NCBI RefSeq assembly: GCF_964199755.1
Contig: NC_133897.1
Coordinates: 68,876,661-68,940,660, forward strand
DNA length: 64,000 nucleotides
Direction: 5' to 3'
Source of the DNA: Larus michahellis
Taxonomy: Eukaryota > Chordata > Aves > Charadriiformes > Laridae
The notes beneath the pieces were generated by a model. The model made no database searches and was not told the DNA's origin. It saw nothing but the letters and a program-made list of their open reading frames with translations. Positions 43,926 to 57,690 of the stretch are shown piece by piece. Position 1 is the stretch's first letter. The number at the start of each line of letters is the position of its first letter. A program made the translations under genes and the position numbers.

Positions 43926-44510
43926 CCTTGAAATGAAGTGTACGAATCTCTATGGTTGGACCCAAAGACACTGCTTGTGTTGAAAGGGATGGCTGCAATA
44001 GAGTATAATTTAGATAGTTTCACCTCTTGCTACTAGTACAGGCAACACCAGGAACACTTTTGACTTATCAAATCAAAAGAAATATCCTAGTAAACAAATT
44101 TGGGACTTTCTGTAGGCACTGGAAAATAGAAGAGGTGGAGGCATCTTGGGGTATGTGGGTTTTACAGCTGCACTGCTAGAAGTGTAGAACTCCCTGAGAC
44201 CAAAAACAGGGGAAGAACCTGTAACTTTGCAAATGTCTGTCAGAACAAATAGTTTACAGACTTAAATAAGCCATCAGCAAAAAAACCCCCACCTGTTTCA
44301 GCATGTTTTTGGTGAAACTTTTATCCTATTTAGTATGTTACTTGATTTTTCTCTAATATAGAGTACTACATGTGGAGACAAGCTCTTTGGAGGGGATATT
44401 CAGAGCGTGCAATCCAGCAGGGCAGTAGTTAAGTTGGGAAATCAACAATGCTAGGTGGAAAAGAAAACCAGTCCTGACCTAAAAAAATAAACTCAGGAAA
44501 TGGACATTTT
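43926..44510. other. Unique flank next to the array, no gene seen
   Basis: Base composition drops abruptly to AT-rich after the array edge. Only short open frames occur, and no splice-bounded exon or recognisable repeat was found before the CR1 fragment. Confidence 0.6.
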
Positions 44511-44979
44511 GGTACTGGAGCATGTTCAGAGAAGGGTAATGAAGCTGCTGAGGGGTCTGAAGCACAAGTCTTAAGAGGAATGGCTGAGGGAACTTGGCTT
44601 TTTTAGCCTGGAGAAAAGGAGGTTGAAGGGAAACCTTATTGCTCTCTATAATTACCTGAGAGGAGGCTGTAGAGAGGTGGGGGTTGGTCTCTTCTCTCAA
44701 GTAACAGGCTATATAGGACAAGAGGAAACAGCCTCAAGTTGCACCAGGAGAAGTTTATATTGGATATTAGGAAATATTTCCTTGCCGAAAGGCTTGACAA
44801 GCACTGGAACAGCCTGCCCAGGGAAAGCCTTGCATCACCATCCCAGCAGGCATTTCAAAGACCTGGAGATGCGCTGCTCAGGGACATGCTTTACGTGTGG
44901 ACTCGGCAGTGCCAGGCTAACCGCTGGGCTCCATCAGCTTCCATTGCTTTTCCAACCTCAACCGTTCTATGATTCTATG
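44511..44979 (+). mobile_element. CR1 LINE 3' fragment
   Basis: It runs from GGTACTGGAGCATGTTCAGA through AGCCTGGAGAAAAGGAGG, AGGAAATATTTCCTTG and GCCTGCCCAGGGAAAGCC to TTCTATGATTCTATG. These are the ordered landmarks of the last ~470 bp of avian CR1. It is 5'-truncated, as is usual, and its frames are broken. It lies about 585 bp beyond the array edge. Confidence 0.9.
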
Positions 44980-47900
44980 AAAAGAGACAAAATAGATGTA
45001 CGGGGTTCATGGTTGGGGGAGCTGCAGGGGGACCTTTGTGAGGAGAGGCCGGAGTTGCCCCATGCAGGACACAGCTGGTTCCAACAGCCCCACTGCAGGG
45101 CAAGGCTGAGGGGAGCTGGTGGCACCACTGAAGGTGTTTTCCCCAGGTGTTTAAATATCTGCCTTCGTTGTTTCTCAATACCCAAGTCAGTTATTATATA
45201 TTTATGTTAATTGGAAAGAAATTAAGTTAAATTCCCCAATTCAAGTCTGGTTTGGTGATGGCAACAGATACAGCTTTATTTAGATTAAAGCTCAGTTAGT
45301 TGAATTATGTGGGATTTGGTTTGAATTTTATTTTTTACTCTAATGTGAATTTGTCCTTAAATCTGAGCTGCCTGGAATTGTCAAGATTGCTGTTAGTATC
45401 TTGCATTTGTATAGAGCTTTTCAGACTGAAATATCCCAAAATATTTTACAAGTTACAGCTACTTATCAGGCAGCTTCCTGTCAATTATAGCATATCCAGT
45501 AACAAAGCGTAAAGAATAATTTTAGCAATGGAAGTGACAAGCACATTTAATTACACATACATTTTTCAACTGCCTTTGGAAAAAAAACAAACCAGCTGAC
45601 TGCCTTCCAGGAACCAGAATTCATCACCAGAAAATTACCCCTGATGCCTTCTCAAAAAGAACATTTTGTGGAGCCAGTCCATCTAGAAACAGTGGCAGGA
45701 GCTTTCTTTAGCCACAAAACATCAGTCAGATGTATTTTTTATTTTTAATTTCATTCCAGCAGGAGAAAAAGATCAAAATTTCCTTAGATTTGCCACTTCT
45801 GGGGGAAACATAGGTCAGGCTAACATATTTTGGGATTAGATCTATCTGAAACATCTCTGATAAAAATATCAATATTTCCATCTTCGGGCTATATTCAGAA
45901 CTGCACAATAACTTCTTAATTAGACACTGTCATGCCAGGTAGAGTTCATTATAGTACCCGGTGAAAATAAATAAATGTTTTAACCTGGTTTTCTCTCACT
46001 GAAAACGCGTACTACAGAAAGTGGCAGCTGTTGTGAACACAGTGCTGCTTCCTTCAGCATTTTGGGGGTGACCATTACTCTCACGTATTTGCTGGAAAAG
46101 TATATTCTTCAAAAAGTTTTTAATATGTCAGAATGAAGTTTTAACAGCTTGTGACTAGGGAGTTAAGAAACATTGTGACAGAGAAATTTAATTTTCAGTT
46201 TGGTTTCCAAAAATCTAGTTTATTGTACAGTATATGTCAAATAAAACAATATATTCTGTTTTTTCTGTGAGGACCTAAGGGGGATTTTAGACAGAACATC
46301 ATCTTTTTCCTTTTGGCACTTTTTGTCTATTTAAAAGTAGCAAAAAAATGCAAAGCCATTGCATGAATAAGTAATGACTGAAGTCATCCTGGGCAAGATT
46401 TTCAAAAGCAGTTTTTTCATTATCTTCATGCTCTGAATGCAAATGCAAATGGCCTTATGGGGAATATGTGTCTATGTACACTGGCTATACATTCAGCGGT
46501 TTCATAGAAACAAAAAGTTTTCAGAGTACTCCCTGACTTTGCTACTTAAAACTGCCCAACCTAATGATTAACAACACAAATAGTGTTGTCCAATTCCATA
46601 CCATACCATTATTTTCTGTTCCGTTCACCCCATGTTCATTATATATTAAATATTTGCTATTTTTGCTTCAGCATTTCTCTCGCCCTGCTAAAGTTTCTTG
46701 TCCTCTACAGATCTGTTCAACTGTGACCAACAAAGGATGCTCAGTCTGACAAAGAATCTGTGAGGTTGCTGGGGAAAGAGGAAAAAAAATGTGCTATTTT
46801 CTGCCTTAAATGCTGAAATGCAGCAAGATGTCCAGATCCAAATCAGGTTTATGTTTTCACTGGCTTTAAAATACAACCGTTTCTCCTCTACCATAGTTTT
46901 CAGGACATTTCTAAAAAGTTTATTACTGGGCTTGTTACTATAAGCTGTGAAGTTGCAGAAAAGGAATGCTTCCCACTCCTGTTTTGTTTCCCCAGAGCTG
47001 ATGACTGATGAATACAGGTTACTGATTTAGGCTATGTTGTTTTCCTCACATACTATGGCTGAATCTCTGTGTTTGTCTTTGGGTCCTTAAGTAATGTTTA
47101 GGTAAATCACACAAAAATTAGAGAAGTCACTTAGAATGGGGTAACTAATTTTCAGTGTTCATTTAGTTAACAACTAGTGTTTTGATCCCGATTTTCAAGT
47201 AAATTACTAGGTTGCACACAGTGCTCTAATCATTTGGACAAGTTAATACATTCTATGCAGTGTGCAAATTATTTGTTTCAATTATCTGTTGATAGCCAAT
47301 TAAGGGAGGAAAAGAGGGTCTTTGTCAAATACAGAACACAGTATTTTCTTTAATGATGGAACAGAAAGGCGGAATAATTAATAACTTTGAATGAAGGAAT
47401 AGCGAACCGCATTCTTCTAACCTCATTACCATCAATGTTAAATCCCGTGGGATTACTAGTGCAGGTATTTTCATCAGTGCTTCAGAGTATTCTGCTTGAC
47501 AGTCACAGTCGTGACCACACGAACACAGCAAACCACAAGTATTTTACTCACATGCACCTTTCTATCCGGTCGGCTGGCTTTACCTGCTCACGGTGACAAA
47601 GCTGGATTGCTCAGTAGGAGCTGGTGCTACTTCGGCTGCTTTTAATTTTTTTGTTACACAATGCTAGCATTTTTACAATCTCATTACGTACACAGACAGA
47701 TTCAGACTGAACATGAAGCCCTTTACATCAGTATCACATGCAGGCACAGGAATGGCCTATACTTAAGTGCAGTATTCATTTACCCCAAGTTCCCTAGTCA
47801 TTCACAGCCTCTTGCTTCTCTGCCTTGAATGGGTCAGTGTCTTTGATCCAGCATGAGTCCACTGCACACAAATAAATCAAACTCATTCTCAAATAAGGTA

Positions 47901-49843
47901 TTTGATATGGACCCGTTTCCTGCAGCTCAGAGAAGGCACTGGAAGGACAGTGAAAAAGTCCATGAAAGTACAGAGAATGAACTCACCAGAAAAAGTGGCT
48001 GCTAAACACTATGTCACTGAAATTTTTTTCCAAATATTTACAGCTAGCAGTATTTGGGGGCAGGGTATTGGAGCAGCTAAGGGCAGAGGGTAGTTAGGTT
48101 TAGCTTCCAAATGTCATTCAAAAGAAGGGAAGACCAGAGACTCTTAGGAATGCTTGACCCACTTTAAAATGTTCTTAAAGAGTAATTTAGCTCTGAAAGA
48201 GCTCAGGACGGAGCAGCTCAAATGTTCAAAGTCTGCCAAAATCAAAGTCTTACAGTGGAGAGTGGTTGCTAGCTTTAAAAATAAGTGTTTCCAACTACCT
48301 GTCAGATATTTTGTCGCTACAAAAGCTACAGAAGGAAAAAAGGTCCGTAATTCCATGGCTGCTCTTCAGTGTATTCAGAAAATCCTTTTAGATTTTTTGA
48401 AACTGAAAGTAAAATCTAGTAGTTGTTTCAGATTTTTGCTTTACTGGAAGATAATATTTATCTTTTCTAGTTTTTTAATATACTTTAAGTTCTCTTTACT
48501 GTCATAGAGTACAAAATTAGAAAATCTCTCAAACCGTCTCTAAAGAAATAGCAGTGTTGGATGGTTCATAAAATAACTGTTGGTGCAATTTATTATCATA
48601 TATGTAAATAAAAGAAGGCTCCAGGGAAGGACAGGTGAAGTAGCTTAGCTTCTCCACAAGTGACAAGGTCACATACAAACCATTACTGCAGAGCAGCCAT
48701 TCAGAGTCGCACTTTGCTAAGAGTAGCTTGGTTATGTACCTTACTCTTACTCACATTAGGCATCTCCTAACTGGCATAGCACCTTGGGTTTCAATCTTTT
48801 ATGATGTGGTAATCCTGTTAGATATCCATCCCAGCATTATTTCCTCTGTTCCTTTCACTGCTGACATATTTTGTTTCTCTTGCCAGTCAATCCCATTTTC
48901 AGGAGCCATCCTTTTGTATGGCTGAGCTTTTGGAGTTTTCAAATGTCATTGTAAATTCCTAGTAAGAAACAGTAGCCTAAATAAAACCACCTCACCTTCA
49001 TCCTAATGATAATTAAACTGTCATTTGTCTGCTGTGACAAAAGACAAAATTACCATATTCCTCTCTTATCTTTCACTTTCCAGACATTTCTTTCAACTTG
49101 CTAGTGACCTTTGCTGCTTTCTGAAATGTCTCCATTTAATTAAATCTCTTTTTTAGTGGTTAACTTTACTTCAGACATCTCAGTATCTGACTTCTTGTTG
49201 AAAAAGTCCCTCTCTGCAATTAGCTTTCTGTTCTTTGATTTAAAGCAGCTCTGTCTGTACCCTAAATCCGTGCTGGTGACTTCTCCTGCACTAAGCTTGT
49301 TGACGTCATGTATACTTGTCATTTACTCCAACACCTTCTCCTTCCCTTGCAATTACTTTCCAGGGTCCTCTCAGTGAGTATCTGCCATCTGCATTCTTTC
49401 CTTTTCCCTGATTTAAACATAAATAAATAAAATTTGTTAGACACCGTCTCTGGGCTGCTTCCCAACATCCCAGGGTGAGCCTGGGGCAGTAAACTACCGT
49501 GACTATACCTCCTGTTGCCCTTACGCTTCCCGCTTGGATGCAGTAGCTGGCTGCCATGAGGCAAAGGCAATTTTATGTATATTAACCTTCAGCTGCAAGT
49601 CGAATTATCTCACTGCAGTAACCTTAGTCCCCTCTGCTTTGTCCCTGCCATGTTCTCCTACCAGGCTCAGCAGTAAGGACTCCAGACCCCTACAAAAGAT
49701 GCAGCATGAGGATTTAAGGTGAAGAAAGAAAGGATCAGGCCTCCCGCACCGAGTCTTAGATCTCTCCTCCATGCCAGTTTCTTCTCAAAGGATGCTGTGT
49801 TGTTCCTAGATAAAAGTACCCTGCAAAAACCACGTTAAATGTC
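44980..49843. other. Gene-poor AT-rich interval
   Basis: Only short scattered open frames, none with convincing splice borders or recognisable domains. A GC-richer patch at ~45000-45150 directly follows the CR1 end and might be the remnant of another repeat; I cannot name it. Confidence 0.5.
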
Positions 49844-49865
49844 TTTTTTTTTTTTTTTTTTTTTT
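49844..49865. repeat. Poly(T) tract (22 T)
   Basis: An uninterrupted run of T. No SINE or LINE body adjoining it was recognised. Confidence 0.8.
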
Positions 49866-50664
49866 AAGCAGGACTTCACTGACTTGATTTTCTTAGCAGT
49901 TCCCCCAGTACAGCTGAAGCCAGTTGCAGTTCTCTGCTGCAACTGTAGAGAGCAGTCGAGACCAGATGGACCAGAGGATTTTCAGATTTTTTTTTTTCCT
50001 TTCACTGTTTTCCCCCATTTCTCAGGCAAAAGTCTCGATCTGAGCATCTTACTTAAAACAGTATCAGGTACCATTTTTCATTATGAAAGTATTTTACATG
50101 ATTAGGCTTTCAGAAACTTGTTTTTTGAATGACGTAGGAGAATAAATTATTTCAAAGCCAAATCAAGGCCAGATCAGAGTTCAGTAAATACCCTGAATGA
50201 CATCTAAAACGGATACTGAATAAAGAACATCCCCGCAGTGCAAGGATATTTTATTCCTTCAGCAATATTCTCCTGGGGAACATTTGCTACGGTATTTGTG
50301 TGATGCTAATCTATGTGGGGAGGTACAGGAACGTACACACATTTGGTGCGGTGAACTGGCAATATGAGCTCTTGCGCAGGAACGCACATATGCTCTGCTA
50401 TTAGTGGATACACACACAGAACTACAGAACTTGGTTACTTGTTCTAAGTGCGATCGGAAAGGAAAAGGCTACAGAGAGGAGACATCTCCTTTTTCTTTAT
50501 CATATGTGTTGCGTGTAGCCTTTTGCTTCATGTTTTATAATGGTAAGACATGACTCATTCCAAATGATTAATTTCAAGCTAGTGTCTCCAGGTATTAAAT
50601 ATCAAGTATGTCCTATGCCATGTAGGTAGGTTAGATTATCCAATTACCCATAAACATTGCTTTG

Positions 50665-50727
50665 GTCTCCATGGTTACTCAGGTGATTCTAGCATTTTTC
50701 TTCCACACCATTGGTTGCCAAGGATAC
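50665..50727. promoter_or_regulatory. Two near-consensus RFX X-box-like motifs
   Basis: GTCTCCATGGTTAC (50665-50678) and GTTGCCAAGGATAC (50714-50727) both follow RYYNYY-NN-RRNRAC except for a T at the same position of the right half. They are 35 bp apart in the same orientation. A weak, motif-only call. Confidence 0.2.
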
Positions 50728-52401
50728 AAGTTGATATGCAGCTGCTACAAGTCAAGATTGCAGGGGTATACTCCTTCTGCCTGCGGCAGTTGTATACAAG
50801 AAATCTTGCTAGACACAGCATTTGAATCCTGAAGGCATTCTCAGCGGAGTTCTTTTGAGTTAATCAACTTAATAAGTTTGTTGTTATAAAAGGAGAGGAT
50901 GCTTACCAAAGCTATGAAATGTAAAATGTATATGGCATAACTACATTGCCTGAAATAAAGCACTTGAGTACCTTCTCGCAAAGATAGGAATATCCTGATC
51001 CTAACTATATTATTCTCAAACAGAATTCCAGCCCAGGCCAATGGAAACTGAATCAGAGCAGAATGCTTTGTACATTTAAGGCCAATATTACCTTGCCGAC
51101 AGGGTTAATCTCCTGCACTTGTTGAAAAGAATCACAAATATTTGCAAATGTCTGCTGCACTATGTAAACTGACAAAAGGAGACAAAATGAGACAAAACTG
51201 CCTATAAACACAAAAAGGGACAGAATAGCAAGTGCACTTTTAGCTAGGTTCACATTTTTCTGCCCAAAATTGCAAAGACAATTTTATGCAGACATTCATA
51301 TGTCTTAAGTATCTGAATTGTGGGGAGAACAGACACAGCTGAAACAATTAAACTGTATTCAGAAACTGAAGCCTCAATGATCTACATCAGATTGCATGTA
51401 AAAAATAGATGCCGTTTGTATATTAAAAAATATACGCCTGTATTTTCATTAGAACATAGTTCTCTAAGACCTCGGCTTTTCAATTCTTTCAAATTGAAAA
51501 AATAAAATACCTATACTTTTCAGACATGTGACCCCATAAAAACAACTCACTGAAAATTAATTGCTTCTTACTGTGTAAAAGCTCAAAAACTGCTACGGTG
51601 TGCTGTAGCACATTATATTGTCCTAGTAGCTATAATATTTACTCTTAAAAAGGCAAAGCAAAATATAATTTAAAAACCCTTCTGAATATTGCTGTCTGAA
51701 ATGACAGATCACATATCTCAGCCATAATGTGATGCTGAATAAAAAACACCTTTCCTCCTACGAAAGTTTTCTTTTTTTAACAGATGTTCATTTTCTGTCT
51801 TAAGTTCTAGAAATCCTGAGTATCAAGTATCTAAAATAAATTCTTGAATTGTTTTTGTTCTGTCTTGTGACTTTTTGGAATGGTTCTTGCCAATGGACAT
51901 CTCTATTTCCTTTTATAAGATGCTATATTTAAATCCGATCACACAGAGACTTTTTTTTTTTTTAATCTATACAGGAAATCTTTATTCATTTCTTCATATT
52001 ATTAAAAACATACCATTGACAGTAACTTTTTAAATGCACAAAATGTATGCAATAATTAGAAAAAATAGAAAAGGCTTTCATTTCTGAATTATACGCTATC
52101 CTTCTAAAGTAAGATGAAGTTAATGGCCAGTCTTAGCATCTTAGAAACATAATATAACTTCCAGAGACCCAGAGTTTGACTTTTAAAATATTATATTGCA
52201 GTTTTAAATGGTTGACCATTCTTAATACTAAGACATTACAGAATCTGTGAGGGGAGTCTGATTAGCTGCAGAACAGGAAAGGTTGTTTGGGGTTTTTTAA
52301 AATGTAATTAGGTATTTATTTTTCTTCTGTCAAACTGCCTACTTTCCTTTTTTTAAACAGATTTGACTGACTTCCCTCAAAGTTTGCGTTTTCAGTTTGT
52401 T

Positions 52402-52435
52402 AGCTGATTAAGAATGCTAGTAGCCAGCTGATTAA
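52402..52435. promoter_or_regulatory. Duplicated AGCTGATTAA motif in a conserved-looking AT-rich block
   Basis: AGCTGATTAA occurs at 52402-52411 and 52426-52435. It is followed by ATTTGCAAAT near 52454 and further TAAT cores. Such clusters of homeodomain/POU-like sites occur in non-coding enhancers, but no conservation data are available here. Confidence 0.15.
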
Positions 52436-55400
52436 ACAGCTCCATGAAGAGATTTGCAAATTTATAATCATCATATTTTATTTAGGACCAAATTCAATTC
52501 TATTAACTGTAGCTGGGGAATGACTTCTTAAGCTACCAGTGTTATAAACCAAAGGCATTAAAATTACGTATGGAATTCACTAGTAATTTGCAAGCTTTAT
52601 GTGAAAGCGAGTCCCCAAAGCACTGGGAACCAAGCAGAAAATGTTCTAGTAACACTGTCAAAAGTGTTGATACAAAGTATAGAGCTAAATCTTTGCCACC
52701 TTTAGGCTTGTCCTGAACCGAAAAATAAAACCTGGATGTTTAGCTCCAACATTAGGGAGCTTTGGAGTCCAGGGTTCTGATGTGACCTGTTATTCAAGTG
52801 CTGGCTGAAACCACCTTTCTAGAAGAGCCGCTCTCTAATCCATGAAACATGCTTCTGTGCATCAGAGAGGGGCTGCAGAGACAATGCCATAGATCTTGTA
52901 ACAGAGAAAATATACTGCAGAATTTCAGCAACACTGAAGAAAATTGTATAAAGCAAGAACAGGATGCACAGGCTGCACAGTGTGGGTGTTTAGTAAATCG
53001 GGCTTTTCTGGTGCCTCTTCTGAGCGACTTCTTTGAAAATTCAACCTGGCTGTGCTTTCTATCAGCTACCAGATTGTGGGAGTTGGAAGCTTTAGAGCCA
53101 TGGATCTTCCTGTCGACGGATGGTACGGAAACTAAGAGCTAACACAGGTTCAAAAGGAACTTGGGTACTCATGGACTAGAAATACACAGGCACACAAATA
53201 CCACCATCAGCTCACGAACACTGGGCCATATATGGCTAGATGCTGGGCAGGTGTTAAAGCTGTAAATTCTATACTTTTCCCTGGCCATCTGCTTTTGGCA
53301 ATGGTGTGGGACAGGGTACCACACTAGATGAACCTTTGGTTTGACTGCGCTTATATGAGAAATATTTGACACGTAATTTCAACAAGCAGCTCTCCAACAT
53401 ACAAGAGAGTAAGAAAAAGTGTTAAATGAAACATTCTGCTCAAGATAAAATGACACTGTGAGATACAAAAACACTTGAAGCTCAGCATGGCTAATTGGAA
53501 ACAGCTTGGATTTTCTGTTCGGGGACCTCTGTCACTCCCTATAACTATAAACAGTACAGTGATATGGTTATAAAAATGGACCATGATGTCATCCTTTATT
53601 TTTTTGAAAATCTCTGTCTGCTTTACTATCTCTATTCCAGTCAGCTATTCCTTTTTGGAAGGGTGGCCTTGCAAGGCCATTTCTGTTTGAGTACCTTTGC
53701 CAGCATGGACCAGAGGTCACGGAGACAGCTGAGAAACCAGAAAGACAGCAGGGCCACTCATTTTACTCCAATTAAACGTGTGTAAACCATGTCAATGTCT
53801 TTAGTTCCTCTGTTCCCACCGCTGACTTGTTTTTAAGGACTGGTCAATACTATGGGAATCAACCATTGCAGGCAACAGCGACAAACTTTCAAAACGTGAG
53901 GGAAAGACTGCCACGGGGATCAGAAGGCAAAGAGCTCCAGCTCTTGTCAGCATCACAAACCCTCCCACTGCCTGGGGTCTGCCAGCCTGGCCTTGCCGAG
54001 CCGTGTGCTGTGTTGTGCCCTTAGGGGCACAGTCACTTGGACAGGAGGCTCGTCGTTCTCATGCAATAAGTTGCCTGTGCCCTACAGCCACGGGGCTGCA
54101 TGCCTCTCCGCTGCAGTAGGTCAGGGCATGTAAGTGCCAACATGAGACCTCCAAGAGTATTCAGATTGAGAAGAGGGTCCGTCAGTGCAAAGTAGTAGCC
54201 CTTCCTCTTAGATCAGGAGCCCTGCTTACCTCCTGGCCTCAAGAAGCTGCACAGGTATAAAGAAAAGCCACATCTAAACACAGCTCTTCATTATTTTTGG
54301 CCTCCTGAAGGGCAACCGTGATATGACAATTGCAATAATGTTGCCATAATATTTCAAAGGAACTGTTCTCAACATGCCCAAAAAGCTTCTTAGCAGTAAC
54401 ATTTGGCTTTGAAACACGAGTCTCAAGGCTCGTGAAATCTAAGGCAGAAAACTCAGCACTTGATTTATCCAGTTATGTTCCCAAATAACTAAAAGCTCAT
54501 AAAATCCTAAGAAACATACTGCTTTTTATGAAACAGCTCTCAAACATATCAGCAGGAGAAAGTAGGTGGGTTTTTTCTTTCCGTTTTGAAAAGGTTTTTT
54601 GTTTGCTTAGACTCTCAAGAAAATTATGATGACAGACAAAACTGGGGTTTAACCTCACCCAGCGTTTCCCTTGGTGCCATACTGTGTCTTTTATATGTGC
54701 CTTTTCTACTCCTTTGGCCTATGTGTGTTTTTACAAGGAATGAACCTGATGTTAAATTAAATTACTCCCTCCAGTTTAAGTGACTGGGAACATTTCAGTG
54801 CTAAGTGAATTGGACTGAATCTGGTGGAAATAACACTTGTACAAATACTCAAGTCTAATTTTAACCCTTGACTAGATACGAGAACTGGGACTGTGATTTA
54901 AATTATACCAGTGCTATGAAATTTGGGAGTCTAATATCAAGTCACCAGTGCCTTATGATGCAAAAAAAAAGACAGTCTAGTTAAGACTCACAATGTCAGT
55001 TCATATTTACCAGCATTTTCAGGGAGTTACTTCTGTACCTGTTGACTTTAGACCGCAAGAGAGGTTATCTCTCTGTATCAGTAACTTTGTCAGGGCAAGT
55101 TTTCCTTGTCCTCCTGCAGCTGGCTGTGAGCAACAATGCCGGCACAAGCCACTAAAGCTGGCACACGCAAGTAGTGCCCACACCTCCTGATCTGCTGCAT
55201 GCCCTCGTCTTCCTCACTAAAGGGAAAGAAACGTCACGAGGTTTGCTTTTACCACTCACATCTCCTTCCCCTCCCTGCTAGATGCAGCCAAAGGGTTCAT
55301 GGGGACGGCAATTGAACATTCCCAAGGATCCTAGTGAAAGGGAAGGCACAAAATAAACTCGTGCTTTGTCAAAGAAACACCAGTTTATGTGGCCTCCTGC

Positions 55401-56148
55401 ATAATGGTTACCTTTGTTTATGTGGGCACCTTCTGGACTATTTTGAATGACATAAAAAAAGCTAATGGCTGGTGTCGTAGGGTAGGTTTTTAATCTGGGG
55501 AAGAAAGAAAAGACAAAAGAAGGTTCAGACCTGTGTGTGACTTAGCACAATGCCTAAACCGCAGATCCATTTCTAGCCTTGGCTAACTGATCCCTCCTTT
55601 GATCGGCAGTGTTTCTTAACTTCTGAAATAGTGAGTGAGTGAGGATGTAACATTTTTATTAGGAACAAGCAAAGCCATAACACGTTGTAAGGGCCAATTC
55701 ATTTTTCTAATTATAATGACAGGCAAGAGGAAGACGATATTCAGTGTAATTAGTGGTTAGTCATTCTTCCAGAATGAGGAAATCATGCATACAGCTTCTA
55801 AAACTCTTCTTGAACTACGGTAAAAGCGATAATATTTTAATAAAATTAAGAGGGCATAAATGCTAAATATTTTACTGATTATTGAATGCTAAGCAAGCAC
55901 TACATCTTTAATTAAATACACTTTAAACCACTTAATAAGTACCCAAATTGCTGATAATCAAGAGTCAGAGCCCTTATATCGATTTGCCTCTTACATTGAT
56001 GTAAAAGGTAAAATAGCTGCTGAATATGGCAACTAAAACTTGCAAGAAGACATCATAAATATTTACAGAGAGAGAAACAGCAAAGTAAAAACCAAGCAAA
56101 ACATTTCTTGTGCCACAACTTATAATTTGATTTCATTTTGTGATTCAG

Positions 56149-56178
56149 TGATATGATATGATGTGATATGATATGATG
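56149..56178. repeat. Short (ATATG)n microsatellite
   Basis: About six imperfect ATATG/ATGTG pentamers. Confidence 0.75.
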
Positions 56179-57386
56179 GCATCTATACATCCCAAAGGAC
56201 TTATACAAACATAGGAATGTAAGAAAATGCTGTAATTTTCTCCTGTTGATAATCAATGGCAACAATGGACCTGGAGGAAATCCTGTACTATCGGAAACAT
56301 TATTTTATTAATACTTTGATTCAGATATCAAGAGAATGCAACTTCTTCTGAGGATCTTCTTAAACACTTCTACATCAAAATAGCTTGAAATTGCTAAAAG
56401 GGAAGAGATATACGTAGAACAAAATAAGAAAATGTGAATCATCTGTGGAGGTAAATAATAAGTAGATGGGTTTAAAAAAAAAAAGGAGGGAAACCCACAG
56501 TAACAGCAGAAAATCATGTTATCATGGTTAAAAGTATACACCTAATGAACAGTTATGCTCTTAACTGTAGGGAGTAATCTGAAACCATAACTAACAAAAA
56601 TTTGTTTCACAAAGCAGAGGTACATGGAAGATTAAAGCCATAAACATCACACATCATATGAAGGTTTGGAAGTCAATTTGATACAAGGACAAAGAAGACT
56701 TATCCAAAATTACTAGATCAAAATACAAACATGATTACCTGTATTATGACAACACCTGTAAAACCATAACTATTGTTATGGTCGGTGTACAATGTAAAAG
56801 TTCTTGCCCTATAGATCTTAACTGAGAAGTTGAAACAATGCAAAGAGTAGAAATAGTCAACAAGGAGAGAATAAAGATGAGAATAACTAAGCAGAAACAG
56901 ATGTGTGTGTTCTGATGAGTAGAGTGGCATGATTTTCAGCTGTATCAGCTCAATGTGATTTGAAAACCTCCACAAAGGTCATGTTACCACTTTTTTTGTA
57001 CTGTGGTGTGCTTTTACAGAGTGGCAGAGCTGGACTCCAAAAGGCCGCTGGCTGACTGGCAGTGAGTTAGCTGTCCTGGGTGATGACAGCTTCACAAGGC
57101 TTTTGTCTGATCAAGTGAATGCACTTACTGTGGGAAGGCAGCTGGAGGTAACCAGATCAACATTTACCTGGAAGGCTACGTTTTGAAGTTTTAATGATTT
57201 TCAGATAGCATTACAGCACGCCGTGCCTACTATTTCATGAGGGTTAAGCCTGTTAGTTCATCAATGATATGAAAGGCAAGAATTGGCTCAGCAAGAAAAT
57301 ATCATTTTAGTCTCAGCCATCTGTAGTGAACCTGCTTTCTCGGTCTGTTCCACTATTTCATAGCGTTTCTGGAGTTTGCAGACTGT

Positions 57387-57690
57387 GAAAAAGACTAGGG
57401 CCAGTCTTTTTTCAGTGGTGCCCAGTGAGAGGACAAGGGGTAACGGGCAGAGACTTGAGCACAGGAAGCTCCATGTAAACATGAGGAGGAACTTCTTTCC
57501 TTTGAGGGTGTCAGAGCACTGGAAGAGGCTGCCCAGGGAGGTGGTGGAGTCTCCTTCTCTGGAGACACTCAAAACCCGCCTGGACATGTTCGTGTGCAAC
57601 CTGCTCTAGTTGAACTTGCTTTTTCAGGGGGGTTGGACTATCTGATCTCCAGAGGTCCCTTCCAACCTTTCTCATTCTGTGATTCTGTGA
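57387..57690 (+). mobile_element. CR1 LINE 3' fragment
   Basis: Ordered CR1 landmarks: GGCCAGTCTTTTTTCAGTGG, CAGTGAGAGGACAAGGGG, GAGGCTGCCCAGGGAGGTGG, GGTTGGACTATCTGATCTCC and a TTCTGTGATTCTGTG end. It is 5'-truncated to ~300 bp. Its 3' end keeps the octamer repeats, so this is a younger-looking subfamily than the 44.5 kb fragment. Confidence 0.92.

Larger units (their letters stand above)
49866..57386. other. Gene-poor AT-rich interval
   Basis: No convincing exon. Contents noted separately: paired X-box-like motifs near 50665-50727, a homeodomain-like pair near 52402-52435, a T run at 51951-51963, a CArG-like element at 53226-53235, and a short ATATG microsatellite at 56149-56178. The remaining open frames are short and of random composition. 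Confidence 0.5.

Noticed and set aside
44623..45210. 195-codon plus-strand open frame
   Set aside because: Most of it lies in a CR1 fragment and the rest in unassigned repeat-like DNA.
53226..53235. Perfect CArG box CCATATATGG
   Set aside because: It lies in what looks like a degenerate interspersed repeat (downstream text CTAGATGAACCTTTGGTTTG), so the motif is probably incidental.
57376..57609. Short protein read within 57.4-57.6 kb
   Set aside because: It is the translated 3' end of a CR1 element, not a host gene.
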